Below, in pieces: positions 49,101 to 61,100 of a stretch of DNA of 64,000 bases (position 1 is the stretch's first letter; the number at the start of each line of letters is the position of its first letter). This DNA comes from Sipunculus nudus (lineage: Eukaryota > Annelida > Sipuncula > Golfingiida > Sipunculidae). Where the stretch lies: assembly GCA_026874595.1 (NCBI GenBank), contig CM049307.1, positions 58,904,870 through 58,968,869 on the forward strand. Direction: 5' to 3'. The notes below the pieces were generated by a model, which was not told the DNA's origin, did no database searches, and saw only the letters and a program-made list of their open reading frames with translations. Both the position numbers and the translations under genes were made by a program.

Positions 49101-52100
49101 TATGAACATTGGTCAGTGTTTTGAATGGTCTAGGTAATATATAATGACTGGAATATATGTATACATCCAGGTCAAATCGGTTGTTATGTACCATGTAACC
49201 TTCATAGTATAGACAATTCTTGACCCAGCTTATTGTCCATAATTGAGAGATGTCCATATCAGAGGTTAATTACCTTGGAGTATACATCTCACAAGGTGAT
49301 GTCAAGTATCCATAACACAGAGGTGCCAGTAATTAAAACTTGCTCATAAGAAAAGGACATGTTGTATATTAATGCAGGCACAGCAGTACTGTCTCCCTCT
49401 GACATGTATACCTGTTTATTGTGAGTGATTTGTTTGTTTCCTACTCTTCCTCCAGAAAATAAACCAGATGCCTTACCAAAGACAGGAGAACCAGTCAACA
49501 ACAATGAAGCATTCTGCTCCGTAACAAGGACCAGGTTAAAGGAACACTCATTAGGTAAATCCCATGGGAACAACTGATATTGTGATATCAACTAAACCAA
49601 TAATGTTTCTCTCAGCTAATGTTCTTGTTCTGTTTTCTGTACATTCAGTTGATCTTCATCACCAATTTGAAACTAACTTTTAATATTCAGATATGATCAA
49701 ACTGCAGAGACATAAATGTAGGGCCTTCATAATGTACTTATATAATAATATGACGAATATGCTTAAGAAACTGTGCTAAGTTAACTTTCCAGTGTTAGTT
49801 TTCTTAAACTGAATGCATGGTAATTGTGAGGGGCACTTTTAGCATACAGTGGAACCTCTCCGTACTGACACCTCTGTACTGAGGGCACCTTTGAAAGTAG
49901 GTCCTGAAATATATATCCTCCCTATTAAGGGCACCTCTCTGTTAGGGGGAAAATGTATGGTCCCGTTGTTGTCTGTAATTTGGAGGTTCCACTTTATATC
50001 TAAACTAGATATTTAACTTGAAAATGTATTTTACTTTTTACATTGTTCAACATGGAGTAAAATGCAACCTGTAGATTATGGGGCCTTCTTTTTGTCTGGA
50101 CTCACCGGAATGTAAAGAACACAATGAGCACAATCACACATGCCTGACCTGACAAACCCACTAAAAGGAACAGTTTCCCAGAAAGCAGTCATGTTAAATG
50201 GATTCCAGTGTATAAATGTATATTTTATCAAATTTTATCTAGATGTGCAAACTTATCAAAATTATGTACTTTATTTTATTAAGAGTGACAGATGATTCAG
50301 GAAAACTATGTTTATATCATGTATTTATTTCTGATGGTTTTATTCAATGTTCTAAAATGGGCTGTGTTCAACCCTGATAGAATTATCCAAGCTTTCTTCG
50401 AAGCTTTATTAATATGCTTTGTTTTAATTTTTTTACAGTGTTTGGGGGTGAGGTGGACTGCTATGATCCAGCAGCCAAGAAAGAACCCAAGAAATGTTAT
50501 ATAGAACTCAAGACAAGTAGGGAAATCACACATCACAGACAAGACAGGAATTTTAAAAAGTGAGTTCTAATAAATGAGGTTGAGACTTGTACTTCAATTG
50601 GACATACAAAATTGAAACATATTCTCTGATACATGTGCCATAACAATTCTGTAACAGCATACTTGGTATGAGTGTATGGGAAAACTGTTGTTTGTAAAGT
50701 TTCTGCACTACCATATTTAATAATATAGGTGCTGTAATCTTCTAAATGCAGTACTTTGGCATTTTTGTTATTTTATTTTTATAACAGTACATGGTTAAAC
50801 CCTGCATGTTGATACTAGAATTTTAAATGTTTTGATTTGTAGACCTACACAAAAGTAGGGCACCAATACACATAGCTCACTGGTTTAAATTCCTAAAAGG
50901 AGATGGGGAAAAGCCAGTATTTTACAATGAGAACTTAATAACTTTATTATAAAATAAACTTTAATGAAAAATAACATAAGGATCTGAATTAGCCCACTTT
51001 TAACAGGAAGGAATGCATTTAAGAGATATTTCTTGGTAAAGATTTTCTTTTTTTGCAGGTTCAAATTGATCAAATGGTGGGCCCAGTCATTCCTGATAGG
51101 GATACCAAAGATTGTGTGTGGTTTCCGTGACGATGAAGGTGTGGTACACAGATTACAGGATTTCATTACACAGGACATCCCTAAGGTATGTTAAATTAAA
51201 TATTCAAATAAATATGTCAGTTACACAAGCAATTATGTACTGACCTGTTGGTGTATGATATTAACCTTGGGCTCTTGTGGGCTTGTCATCTGTCCAATTA
51301 TCCATCCTGCCACCTCTCAGGATGAGTAACTTAAAGGAGCCTAATCATCTATAAAGCATATTGAATTAAAACAATTGGACATTTGGTAATGCAGCCTTGT
51401 TATTGTCAACAGACATGTGGAATGTGTTTACTAACATGAAGAACCATAACAAGGTGTTAAACAGCTCAAAGGGAGGTACTGAGACCATGTGCTGGGATGG
51501 TTTTGCCTGGAAACTTTAGTATGAAGCAAAAGTGAACAGATAGTGTGAAAGAATAGGCATAATATTCCTCCTGATTACTATATGTCCTTTTAAGCCATAT
51601 TCATATTACAAGCAAGTCAAAATACGGTTTCTCCAACACTGAATTGGATACACTTCATGTTCTCACTACACCAGAAAAAAAGCATATTTAGTACCATTTT
51701 TTATACATAAGTAATTAATTTCTTGGGTTTCCAGATACAGCACAAATATTAACTCTGTGTTAATGTGAATACCATATTAATGATTTCTTTATTGAAACTA
51801 CCTTCCAAGGTGGTTTCACCAATTCAGCTAAAAGTGAAGAGAATGTGGTTTTTGAGCCAGTAAAACAGGATTCAATACCAAATACAGTGAATACAGGTGC
51901 AGGGTGAACATGGCTTTAGTAGCTGAATCACAGGGCTAAGTAGTTTTATGGTTTTCATGATACTCCTTGTGAGTTTCAGTATTGATACATTCAAAAGAAT
52001 GTTTCTGTTTTAAATAGGCCTCTGTAATCATATATCGTCACATAATACATGAAATATCAACAACTTGTACATCTCAGCTTAGTTCTTTTATCCAGCCATA

Positions 52101-55100
52101 GGCCTTGCACAGATAAAATCTTGCACAGGTAAAATAGTCCAGAAGCCTTCAAGGTAAATTCTGCTGTAAAGAAATTTAAGAGAGATTAAGATTGACTTTT
52201 GACATGCATAATACAAACAGATCCCACGCATCTCATGAAATCATCGAGCCTTGGGCACACTAATTAGAGAGCTTGTTCATAGGGTTGTTTAAATATATAT
52301 TTTTATGAAATAGCTTTATTACATGTGTATGATGTTTTGTTAGCATAGTATACCAAACTGTTTGTCATGTGCTGGCACATAGACTTCTGGGCTGTTTTGC
52401 CCACACAAACAAGAGTCAGTCTCTGCGTTAAATTTTAAATCTTGCTGGTAATGAAACATTTCTTCTTCATTTTATGTATTTCTTATGTCATTACCAGTAA
52501 CAAGAGAAAAGAAAGAGACATGAATGAATAATAGAGCGTGATATAAATGAGGAATTGCTATCCCGGGTTCAATACATCTAAATCAGTGAAACATATATGT
52601 CAGTGAAAATTATTCTAGAATTCAAGTGACAGCATGGTTATGATTTTGCAGGATGTTGATGGAGCTTGGGACCCTGTTGTGTGTTTCAACTTTCTTGATC
52701 AGTTTCTGCAGTGGGTGAAACGCGTTGTTCAAATTGATGATGGCAGGTTAGAACCTAGACTTTTCCCCAATAAACAATAAGTTAGGACCCATTATGGCAG
52801 TTCACATATATAATAAATGTGTTATATTATTAATATGGAATTAAACATAGTTATTTCCTCTTCCTCTGTCATTTCTTGTTTAATTTAAAAGACCTGCTTT
52901 AGTGTTAAATCCTGGGTGAATTGGACTGTAAAGCCTAAAACAAAGGTATGGTTCTCAGGCACTGCCGATGTCAATTTTAAACCCTGTATCAAAATTTTTA
53001 TTTTGATTTTCATCTCTCAAGAAGATATAATAATACAATTTTGATAAGTTTTCCTTTGTTATGTAGTGCTTTGACGTCTTTGGCAAACAATTCTGTTATT
53101 ATCATGCTGTTCCCTATCATATGACATTTTTATAGAAACAGACAAAAAAAGGTAAAACAAAAATTGCCTGTCCGCACTGATTTTTTTTAAAAAGTGCCTG
53201 AGAACCATACCATTTTTAGCTCAGCTGACTATAAGTCATCTGAGCTATAGTCATGGTCCATTGTCCGTCGTCCGTCCATCTGTCTGTCCGTCCGTCCGTC
53301 CATCCGTCTGTCTGTCTGTCCGTCTGGATGTCCGTCCGTTTCGACACCGTTGGACCTACGAATCTGAATTTCGGCATACAGTTAGATGTCCCCATAATCT
53401 CCTACCATGCCAAAAATTGGGTCAATAGGACTTCGTTCCTTTGAGATATTAAGGAAAAACCTCAATTTTTTATTAGAAATCTATTTTCACACTTCAGGAC
53501 TGCCTATATCAAAACCACTCATCTGGTTTTCTTCATATTTACCATAAATATTCCTCTATATAGTTCCTATGTACATGCCAGATATAAAGTCAGTATTATA
53601 TAATTAAAAAAAGTTATGGGCCCAAACATAATGGACTTTGTAAAAAAATCAGGAAGATATTTGGTCACTTAAGACCAAAAGTGTTAAAGGTAGGGACTTT
53701 TTTCCAGTAATACAACTTTAATTAATCAAAATTTAATTGTATACCAAAAATTAGATCAAAATCTGTTAAATTTTTTTAAATATTGGCAAAAATATAAAAT
53801 TGGTACCTTAAATTTTGCCCAACTTTGGCCATGGCACGTTTTTTTCCTGTAAGTACTGTGGATATAATTTTCACACCATGTATACATAAGGATTTGATCT
53901 GTTAAAATCTGAAATTTGAAAATAAAAGCTGCAAAATTAGGCTAGTTATTGAATTTTTTTGGAGGCTCTTGTTGTATTCCCTTACATTGACAAGCAGTCC
54001 ACTTTGATGACTGTAGGTCATTCAGTGCACATCTCTATGCTCCCCAGGCTGTTGACATAATTTAAGATGTCCCCAAAATCTCCTACCATACCGAAAATTG
54101 GGTCATTAGGACTTTGTTCCTGTGATGTCTTGGGCCTTAAACTAGTGACATCTGGTGAGCGCTTGATAGACTAAACTGCAGAATGAACCGGATGTGCAGC
54201 AAAGCTTGTTGGGAAGTTGAGAACAAGATGGTGAATAAACAAGTTTGTTAGTTTACTTGCTGAATTGCTACGTCTTGCTGCTTGCTTGTGTTTGCTCCAC
54301 ACGGATACATTACACGTGGCGACGAGATGGGATCCATGAAAATTCCAAGTTTCATGGAACAAGAGGAGGACTTTGATTCTTATCAGGAACGATTAGAATC
54401 GTACTTTCGAGTTGCTAAAACTGCCGACGGAGCGAAGGTTGACACTTTGATCATGGGACTGAGTGCGTGTCAGTATCAAACCCTGAAGAATTTAGTGGCT
54501 CCTGAAAAACCTTCAGCACGGTCATACGATGAACTAATCACTGTTCTGGGCGAACATTACCAGGGTAAGAGAAATCCCAGAGCTGAGCGGTCAAAATTCA
54601 GAGGTGTGGTGAGGAAAGACGGTGAGTCTATTCATGAATATGGTGTCAGACTAAAGAGTGCTGTTAGATACTGTAAATTCGGAATTGATCTTGATCAGAT
54701 GCTCGTAGACCAGCTGGTTGCAGGGGTACGAAATAAGGCCATAGTTACTAAACTACTGGAAGCATCTGAGGGCCTGGACTTAACGTTTGCTAAAGCAATG
54801 GAAATTGCTTCAACCTGTCATTCAACTGAAGAAAGTACAACGATGTACCTGCAGTCTAACCAAGGCCATGTAAATGCTATTGTTAGTCAAGGTACATCTG
54901 CGGCCGCTAGGAAATACAGATCTGGTCTGACTAAGAGTTATGCATCCAGCAGTATGACTGGTAAGCTGCCTTCCTCATCAAAACCGCCAAATACTGGTGC
55001 TCACAGACGTTGTTTCCGCTGTACTGCCACTAACCACCTTGCCAACAAATGTAGGTTCAAGGATGCAAAATGTCGAAAGTGTGGCCGGGTTGGCCATTTA

Positions 55101-58100
55101 CAGAGAGCTTGCCAGGATGGCCGAGTACCGGCATCACAACAGGCTGTTGATGTCACTCCAAGTGTTGAGGATGAGGCCGAGGAGAGGCCACCCATGCAGC
55201 CATCAAGTGAATATGGCATGTTTGGACTGTCAGTTAATGAGGAAGAATTACAAATTCTCAACAGTGTTGACGCTGATCTGTACGGAATAGCTGACGACAG
55301 GAAGTACTCGGTACCTGTGCGAGTGAATGATTCTACAGTTAATTTTGAGCTGGATATCGGTGTCGTGGTATCATGCATTGGAGAGCCTACATATAGGTCA
55401 TTGGTAAAAAAGCCAAATGATGTATTGTTACCGTCTACTATCAAACTTCGTGACTATAACAAGAGAGAGTTAGATATAGTGGGCATAGCTATGGTTCAAA
55501 CACAGTATGAAGGACAATGCAAGGAGCTCCCTCTAGTGGTTGTTCGGGGAGAACGGAATTCTCTTCTTGGAAGAAACTGGTTGCGCCATATTCGTCTGGA
55601 TTGGGGAAAAACTGTGAACAGTATCATTCCAGAGACCAAAGACGCAGCAGTCAAAGAATTGTGTGATAGATACGCTGATGTGTTTAGTGAGGAGCTGGGC
55701 TGTTTGAAAGGACAGGAAGTGTCTATTCCTTTAAAACCAGGTGCAACTCCAGTGTATAAGCGTGCACGCACACTACCTTATCAGAAACGCAGTATGGTGG
55801 AAGAGGAATTACAACGTCTTGTAGCTACCAGAGTTATAGAACCAGTTACACATGCAGAATGGGCTAGCCCGATAGTTCTGGTGGTGAAAGCCGACGGCAA
55901 GTCTTTGAGAATTTGTGCAGATTTCAAGGAGACCATTAATCAGGCTACTGATATGGCTCAATATCCCTTGCCTACTCCGGAGGACATATTTACAACACTG
56001 ACTGGGGGTGAGTCTTACACAAAACTAGACATGAGCCATGCGTACCATCAACTAAAACTTTCCCCGGATGCACAGAAGTTGATGGTGATAAATACCCACA
56101 AAGGACTATTTGCATATAAGAGGCTTCAGTTTGGTGTCCACAGTGCTGTTGGTATTTTCCAGAAAGCAATGGAAAACGTGCTACAAGGGATTCCGTATTG
56201 TGCTGTTTACCTTGATGATATAATCATCTCGGGGAAAACCCATGAAGAGCACCTTAGAACATTAGAATGTGTGCTCCGAAAGCTTTCTGAGGCAGGCCTC
56301 AGACTGAACAGAAACAAATGTGTTTTCATGCAGCCGGAAGTTAATTACTTGGGACACCGATTGTCTGCAGAGGGAATTCACCAGCTTGAGGAAAAGGTTG
56401 CTGCTATTAGAAATTTTCCAGTGCCTGAAAATAAACAAGAGTTGTCAACATTTGTGGGCATGGTGAAGTATTACCACAAATTCCTACCCCACGCTGCACA
56501 AGTGTTAGCGCCACTCTATGAACTGGAAAAGAAATCCAATACTTGAAAATGGGAGGCTACTGAACAAACAGCCTTTCAGACAGCCAAGGAGATGCTTTCT
56601 TCTGACTCGTTGCTTGTGCATTATGATGATGCCAAACCTCTAGTTTTAACGACTGATGCCAGCTCCTACGTCCTCGGAGCAGTGCTAGAGCAGGGGTTAG
56701 AGGATGGAACTTTGAAGCCTGTGTACTATGCTTCTCGCACCCTATCGGCGGCGGAACGAAATTACTCCCAAACGGAGAAAGAGGTGCTTGCGGTGGTCTG
56801 GGCTGTGAGCAAGCTATCGAAATTTCTCTTCGGCCGCAAGTTTGAAATTCGCACGGATCACAAACCCTTACTGGGCTTGCTTGGCGAAATGAAGGCTGTG
56901 CCAGTGTTGGCTTCGGGAAGGATCATTCGTTGGTCGCTAACCTTAGCAGGTTTTAACTACCATATGGTTTATAAGCCAAGTGCAAAGATTCCGAATGCGG
57001 ACTGTTTATCTAGGTTCCCACTTCGTGAAATTGTGCAATCGGTTAGTGTTGGAGAGGAAGTGATGCTTCTCGAACATCTGGCTTATACTGGTGTTAGTGA
57101 TTGAGACATAAGGAGGTGGACGGATCATGATCCGGTTCTTGCGCGGGTACGGTCTGCTGTACTAGCAGGCTGGAGTGATGGTGACTGCGAAACGGAGGTA
57201 CTGAAACCTTTTTCTCGAAGGAAAACTGAACCCTCGGTGTTAAATGGATGTGTCTTGTGGGGTGGTAGGGTAGTTATTCCGCCCCAAGGTCGTGATAAGG
57301 TTACAGAAGAACTGCATGACATGCATCCCGGCATAGTTAAAATGAAGGCCTTAGCCAGAGGATACGTATGGTGGCCAAACATGGACAGTGATCTAGAACG
57401 TGCGGTTAGCACTTGCAAAGTGTGTCAGTCTACAAGGTCGTTTTCTGCTTATTATCACCCTTTGCACCCATGGGAATACCCAAATAACCCTTGGTCTAGA
57501 CTGCGTATAGACTATGCAGGACCCATGGAGGGTCAAATGTTTCTTGTAGTCATAGATGCTCATTCTAAGTTGATGGAAATCTTCCCGACAAAAGGTAACA
57601 CTTCAGCAGTTACCATCGCTAAGCTTAGAAGTGTATTTTGTGTACATGGCCTTCCAGACATAATTGTATCGGATAACGCTTCATGTTTCACCAGTGCTGA
57701 GTTTCGTGAGTTCTTGAATAGAAACGGCATCCAACATGTGACTTCCGCCCCTTACCATCCGGCCACAAATGGTCTGGCCGAAAGAGCTGTCAAACTCTTC
57801 AAGGAAAGAATGGGAAAGATGGACGGTTCCTTGGAGGAACAACTGTACCGTTTCTTGTTTGACTATCGTATCACTCCCCATTCCACAACAGGAATGGCTC
57901 CATGTGAACTGTTGATGAAACGCCGCATCATTTCACGTTTTAATCGGATGTTGCCTTCGGTTAAGTCACATGTCCAGAAAATGCAGGAAAAGCAAATGAA
58001 CAATTTTAAAGGCACCAAGGCGCAGGAGTTTCATCTAGCGCCTCAGTTTGAAACTGGTGATCATATGTACTTCAGAAGTTACTCGCAGTACGGTCCTCGT

Positions 58101-61100
58101 AATATTCCGGGGACAGTGGAGGAGACTACTGGTCCGGTTTCATGTAAAGTGAGAGGGGATGATGGTCGACTTGTTAGAAGGCACTATGACCAAATGTTCC
58201 CACAAGTTAAGCCTACTCCAAGTGCTCATGAGAGCGTGAAACCAACTACAGGAAGTGAAGAGCGTGCTCCTCCCATTCCAGATGAGACACCGTGTGTCAC
58301 TCCAAATGCGCAGCTTGAGGCTGCGCTGCCATGTGAACCAAAACCACCTGAGACTGTTTTGCGCAGATCCAGCAGAACACCGAAACCAGTGGTCAAGATG
58401 AACCTGTAAATTAACCTGTAAATTAATTAAGAACTGATTAATGTTATCTCACCTTGAAGAACGTATTTAAGTAACGTTATCGCGGTTCTAATGTTCCTTT
58501 TGTTTTGTACTCTGTTTTTGTTATTAGAACAAATGCGGGAATGCAAGTTTCCCGGGGGGGGGGCGTTAAAGGGTGTGATGTCTTGGGCCTTAAACTAGCG
58601 ACATCTGGTGAGCGCTTGATAGACTAAACTGCAGAATGAACCGGATGTGCAGCAAAGCTTGTTGGGAAGTTGAGAACAAGATGGTGAATAAACAAGTTTG
58701 TTAGTTTACTTGCTGAATTGCTACGTCTTGCTGCTTGCTTGTGTTTGCTCCACACGGATACATTACAGTTCCTTCGAGATATTAAGGAGAAAAAACTCCG
58801 TTTTCCATAAAAAAAAAATATTGTTACACTTCAAGGCTGCCTAATATCAAAACCACTGATCTGTTTTTGATCGTATTTAGTATTCACATTCTTTTATACA
58901 TTTTCTATGAACATACCAAAAATTAGGTCAGTATTGGGTATAATTTTGAAGTTATGGGCCAAAACATAATGCAATTTTTAAAAAAATCAGGAAATGTATT
59001 TACTCACCTTACATGAGAATTGCTGAACCTAGAGACTTTTTTTCAGGAATATAACTTTATTTAATCAAGATTCAATTGTTTACCCAAAATTAGATCTGAA
59101 TTTTGCAAATTTTTCAAGTTATTAGCATAAATAAAAAATCAATACCTTAAATTTTGTCCAACTTTGGCACTGTTGATTTAATTTTCCCAGCATATATGCA
59201 TAAGGATTTAATCTTTTAAAATCTGAACTTTCAAAAGAAATTGATTGGAATGAATAGCTTTTATTCATGTTTTCATACACCATGTCACGTGTTGTTTACA
59301 TCTAGCCCACCTAGTAGTACAGCCTTCACTTGCATTATGTAACCCACCCCAGGCAGCTTACCTTGGCCCAGCTTGGCCACTACTAGCAGGCTTCCCCTCT
59401 GCCCTGCACTCATCCCCCCAGCTGGTGCATAAACTAGATGAATGTTATAATTTTTCTGTATTTTATTTTATTCTTGGACATGCAACATTTTAGATTTTGT
59501 ATTGAACCACCAGGGTTACAATGATTAAAGTGTACATTTAATTGTGTCCACAAAGTGGTGTATTGCTGTGAAAGTGTGGATGTTCATGAGATAAGTAATT
59601 CCTTACTTCAGAAGAGTAAAAACTTCACCAGGTGTGAAATTGACTATTAATTCCAGTAATTAATTAAAACTGGGATAGAAATTAGCACAATGATATTGTT
59701 TGTCCCTCATTTAACCAACAGTGTGTATACTTTATTTGAAAAGATGTTTTATTTTATCAAATTTACTTTTATTTTATTTTGGTGAATAAAATTGCAATGT
59801 GCAAAACTTTAAATAGTGATTCAAGGAATATTCTTGTAGGTGCCATGTGGTGGCATTATTTTCTTTTAAAATTAGTTTAAACATTTATGATTTAAAAATA
59901 ATAAAATATATGTGTATGCATAATATGACCCAATGTTTTTTACTCTGTATATATAATGATTGCAACTTTTGCAACAATTCTAATATTTTAACTTATATTT
60001 TCAGGTTTTTTAATTAAAAATTTATAAACCTGTTATTAAAAAAAATGATTCAGATAAAAACTTCTTAATGGAAAAAGTGGATCTGCTTAAAAAAAAAGGA
60101 TTATATATAAACTTAAATGCATTATTCTCTTGAAAGTGAAATAAAGGTATTAGTCCATTCTGTCCACTTGCCTGTCCATCTGTAAATTTTCGTATGCAAC
60201 ACAGTATCTCAAAACTTTTACTGTTTTTCTTCATGACAGTCTTGTCAGAGTATTAGTTTGCAATCATATATTTAGAACTTTACTATAACCAAGTAGGAGG
60301 GCCCCTTTCCTCTTAGCTTTTCATATTCTTATATAAATGAAAAACATTACAATAGAATATTTCTACATCCACCTTCGTGCTGCCCTCACTTTTCCCTTCT
60401 CCGAACCCCATCCCAAAGTTAGCCTCAGTAAGCAAGAACAAGATGAATCAGATATATTCATACTTTAATATTTTGTATAACTATTCGTCCATAGGTACCT
60501 ATGTACATGCCAGAAATTATGTCAATATTGTGTAATATGTAGACATATTGGGCATCACAATAATGTACCTTGTCAAGACTAAAGAGATATTGTGTCATAC
60601 AGTCACATATTCATAAATCACTTCATCAGCATAGTTAATCATAACATCATATCTGTCAAATTGAACGCTTGCAGACTACCATACACTTTAGATCCTTCAA
60701 CAAATAGCCTTATCATCATTCTACTACTGCTTATTACTGCTGTCATTGCATTCATATTTGCTCAAATATATCACAATTTTCAACCCCTCCTAAATAAATA
60801 AAAAATAAACCACTTTATTTGACTCTATTAATCCATCAGTCAGGTAATTTCATTTATCATTTACTCACATATTACATTACATTCCTTTATAATAGCCCAA
60901 CATGTACAGGATATTCATAAGCTTTATCGACTAGATATAGTATCACAGTGGAGAAACATTTATAGTCCAATCACGATCAGCTGAGCGCCGTGACCCATGG
61001 GTCCCTTGTTTTGGCCTAATACTCCCTATTCCACAAAATTACCAGGAATTAATATCACAGAATAAAGTATAATTATCTTAGTTGATTACCATACATAAGA

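Larger units (their letters stand above)
54121..58767 (+). mobile_element. Ty3/Gypsy LTR retrotransposon, Mag-like, structurally complete
   Basis: Total 4647 bases, bounded by 194-bp LTRs that begin TGTGATG and end ATTACA. The host pentamer GTTCC flanks both sides (54116-54120, 58768-58772). A primer-binding site follows the 5' LTR and a G-rich tract precedes the 3' LTR. One gag-pol reading frame fills the interior, interrupted by two in-frame TGA codons. The domain order protease-RT-RNase H-integrase defines Ty3/Gypsy; a single gag-pol frame, double zinc knuckle and short LTRs suggest the Mag lineage. No envelope gene is present. It sits in sense orientation in the last DXO intron. Confidence 0.95.

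Noticed and set aside
55001-55771. Minus-strand ORFs of 147 and 91 codons
   Set aside because: Antisense shadows of the Gypsy gag-pol frame.
54121-58767. Reading the Gypsy element as an infectious retrovirus
   Set aside because: There is no envelope-like gene between integrase and the 3' LTR, and the pol frame has nonsense codons.
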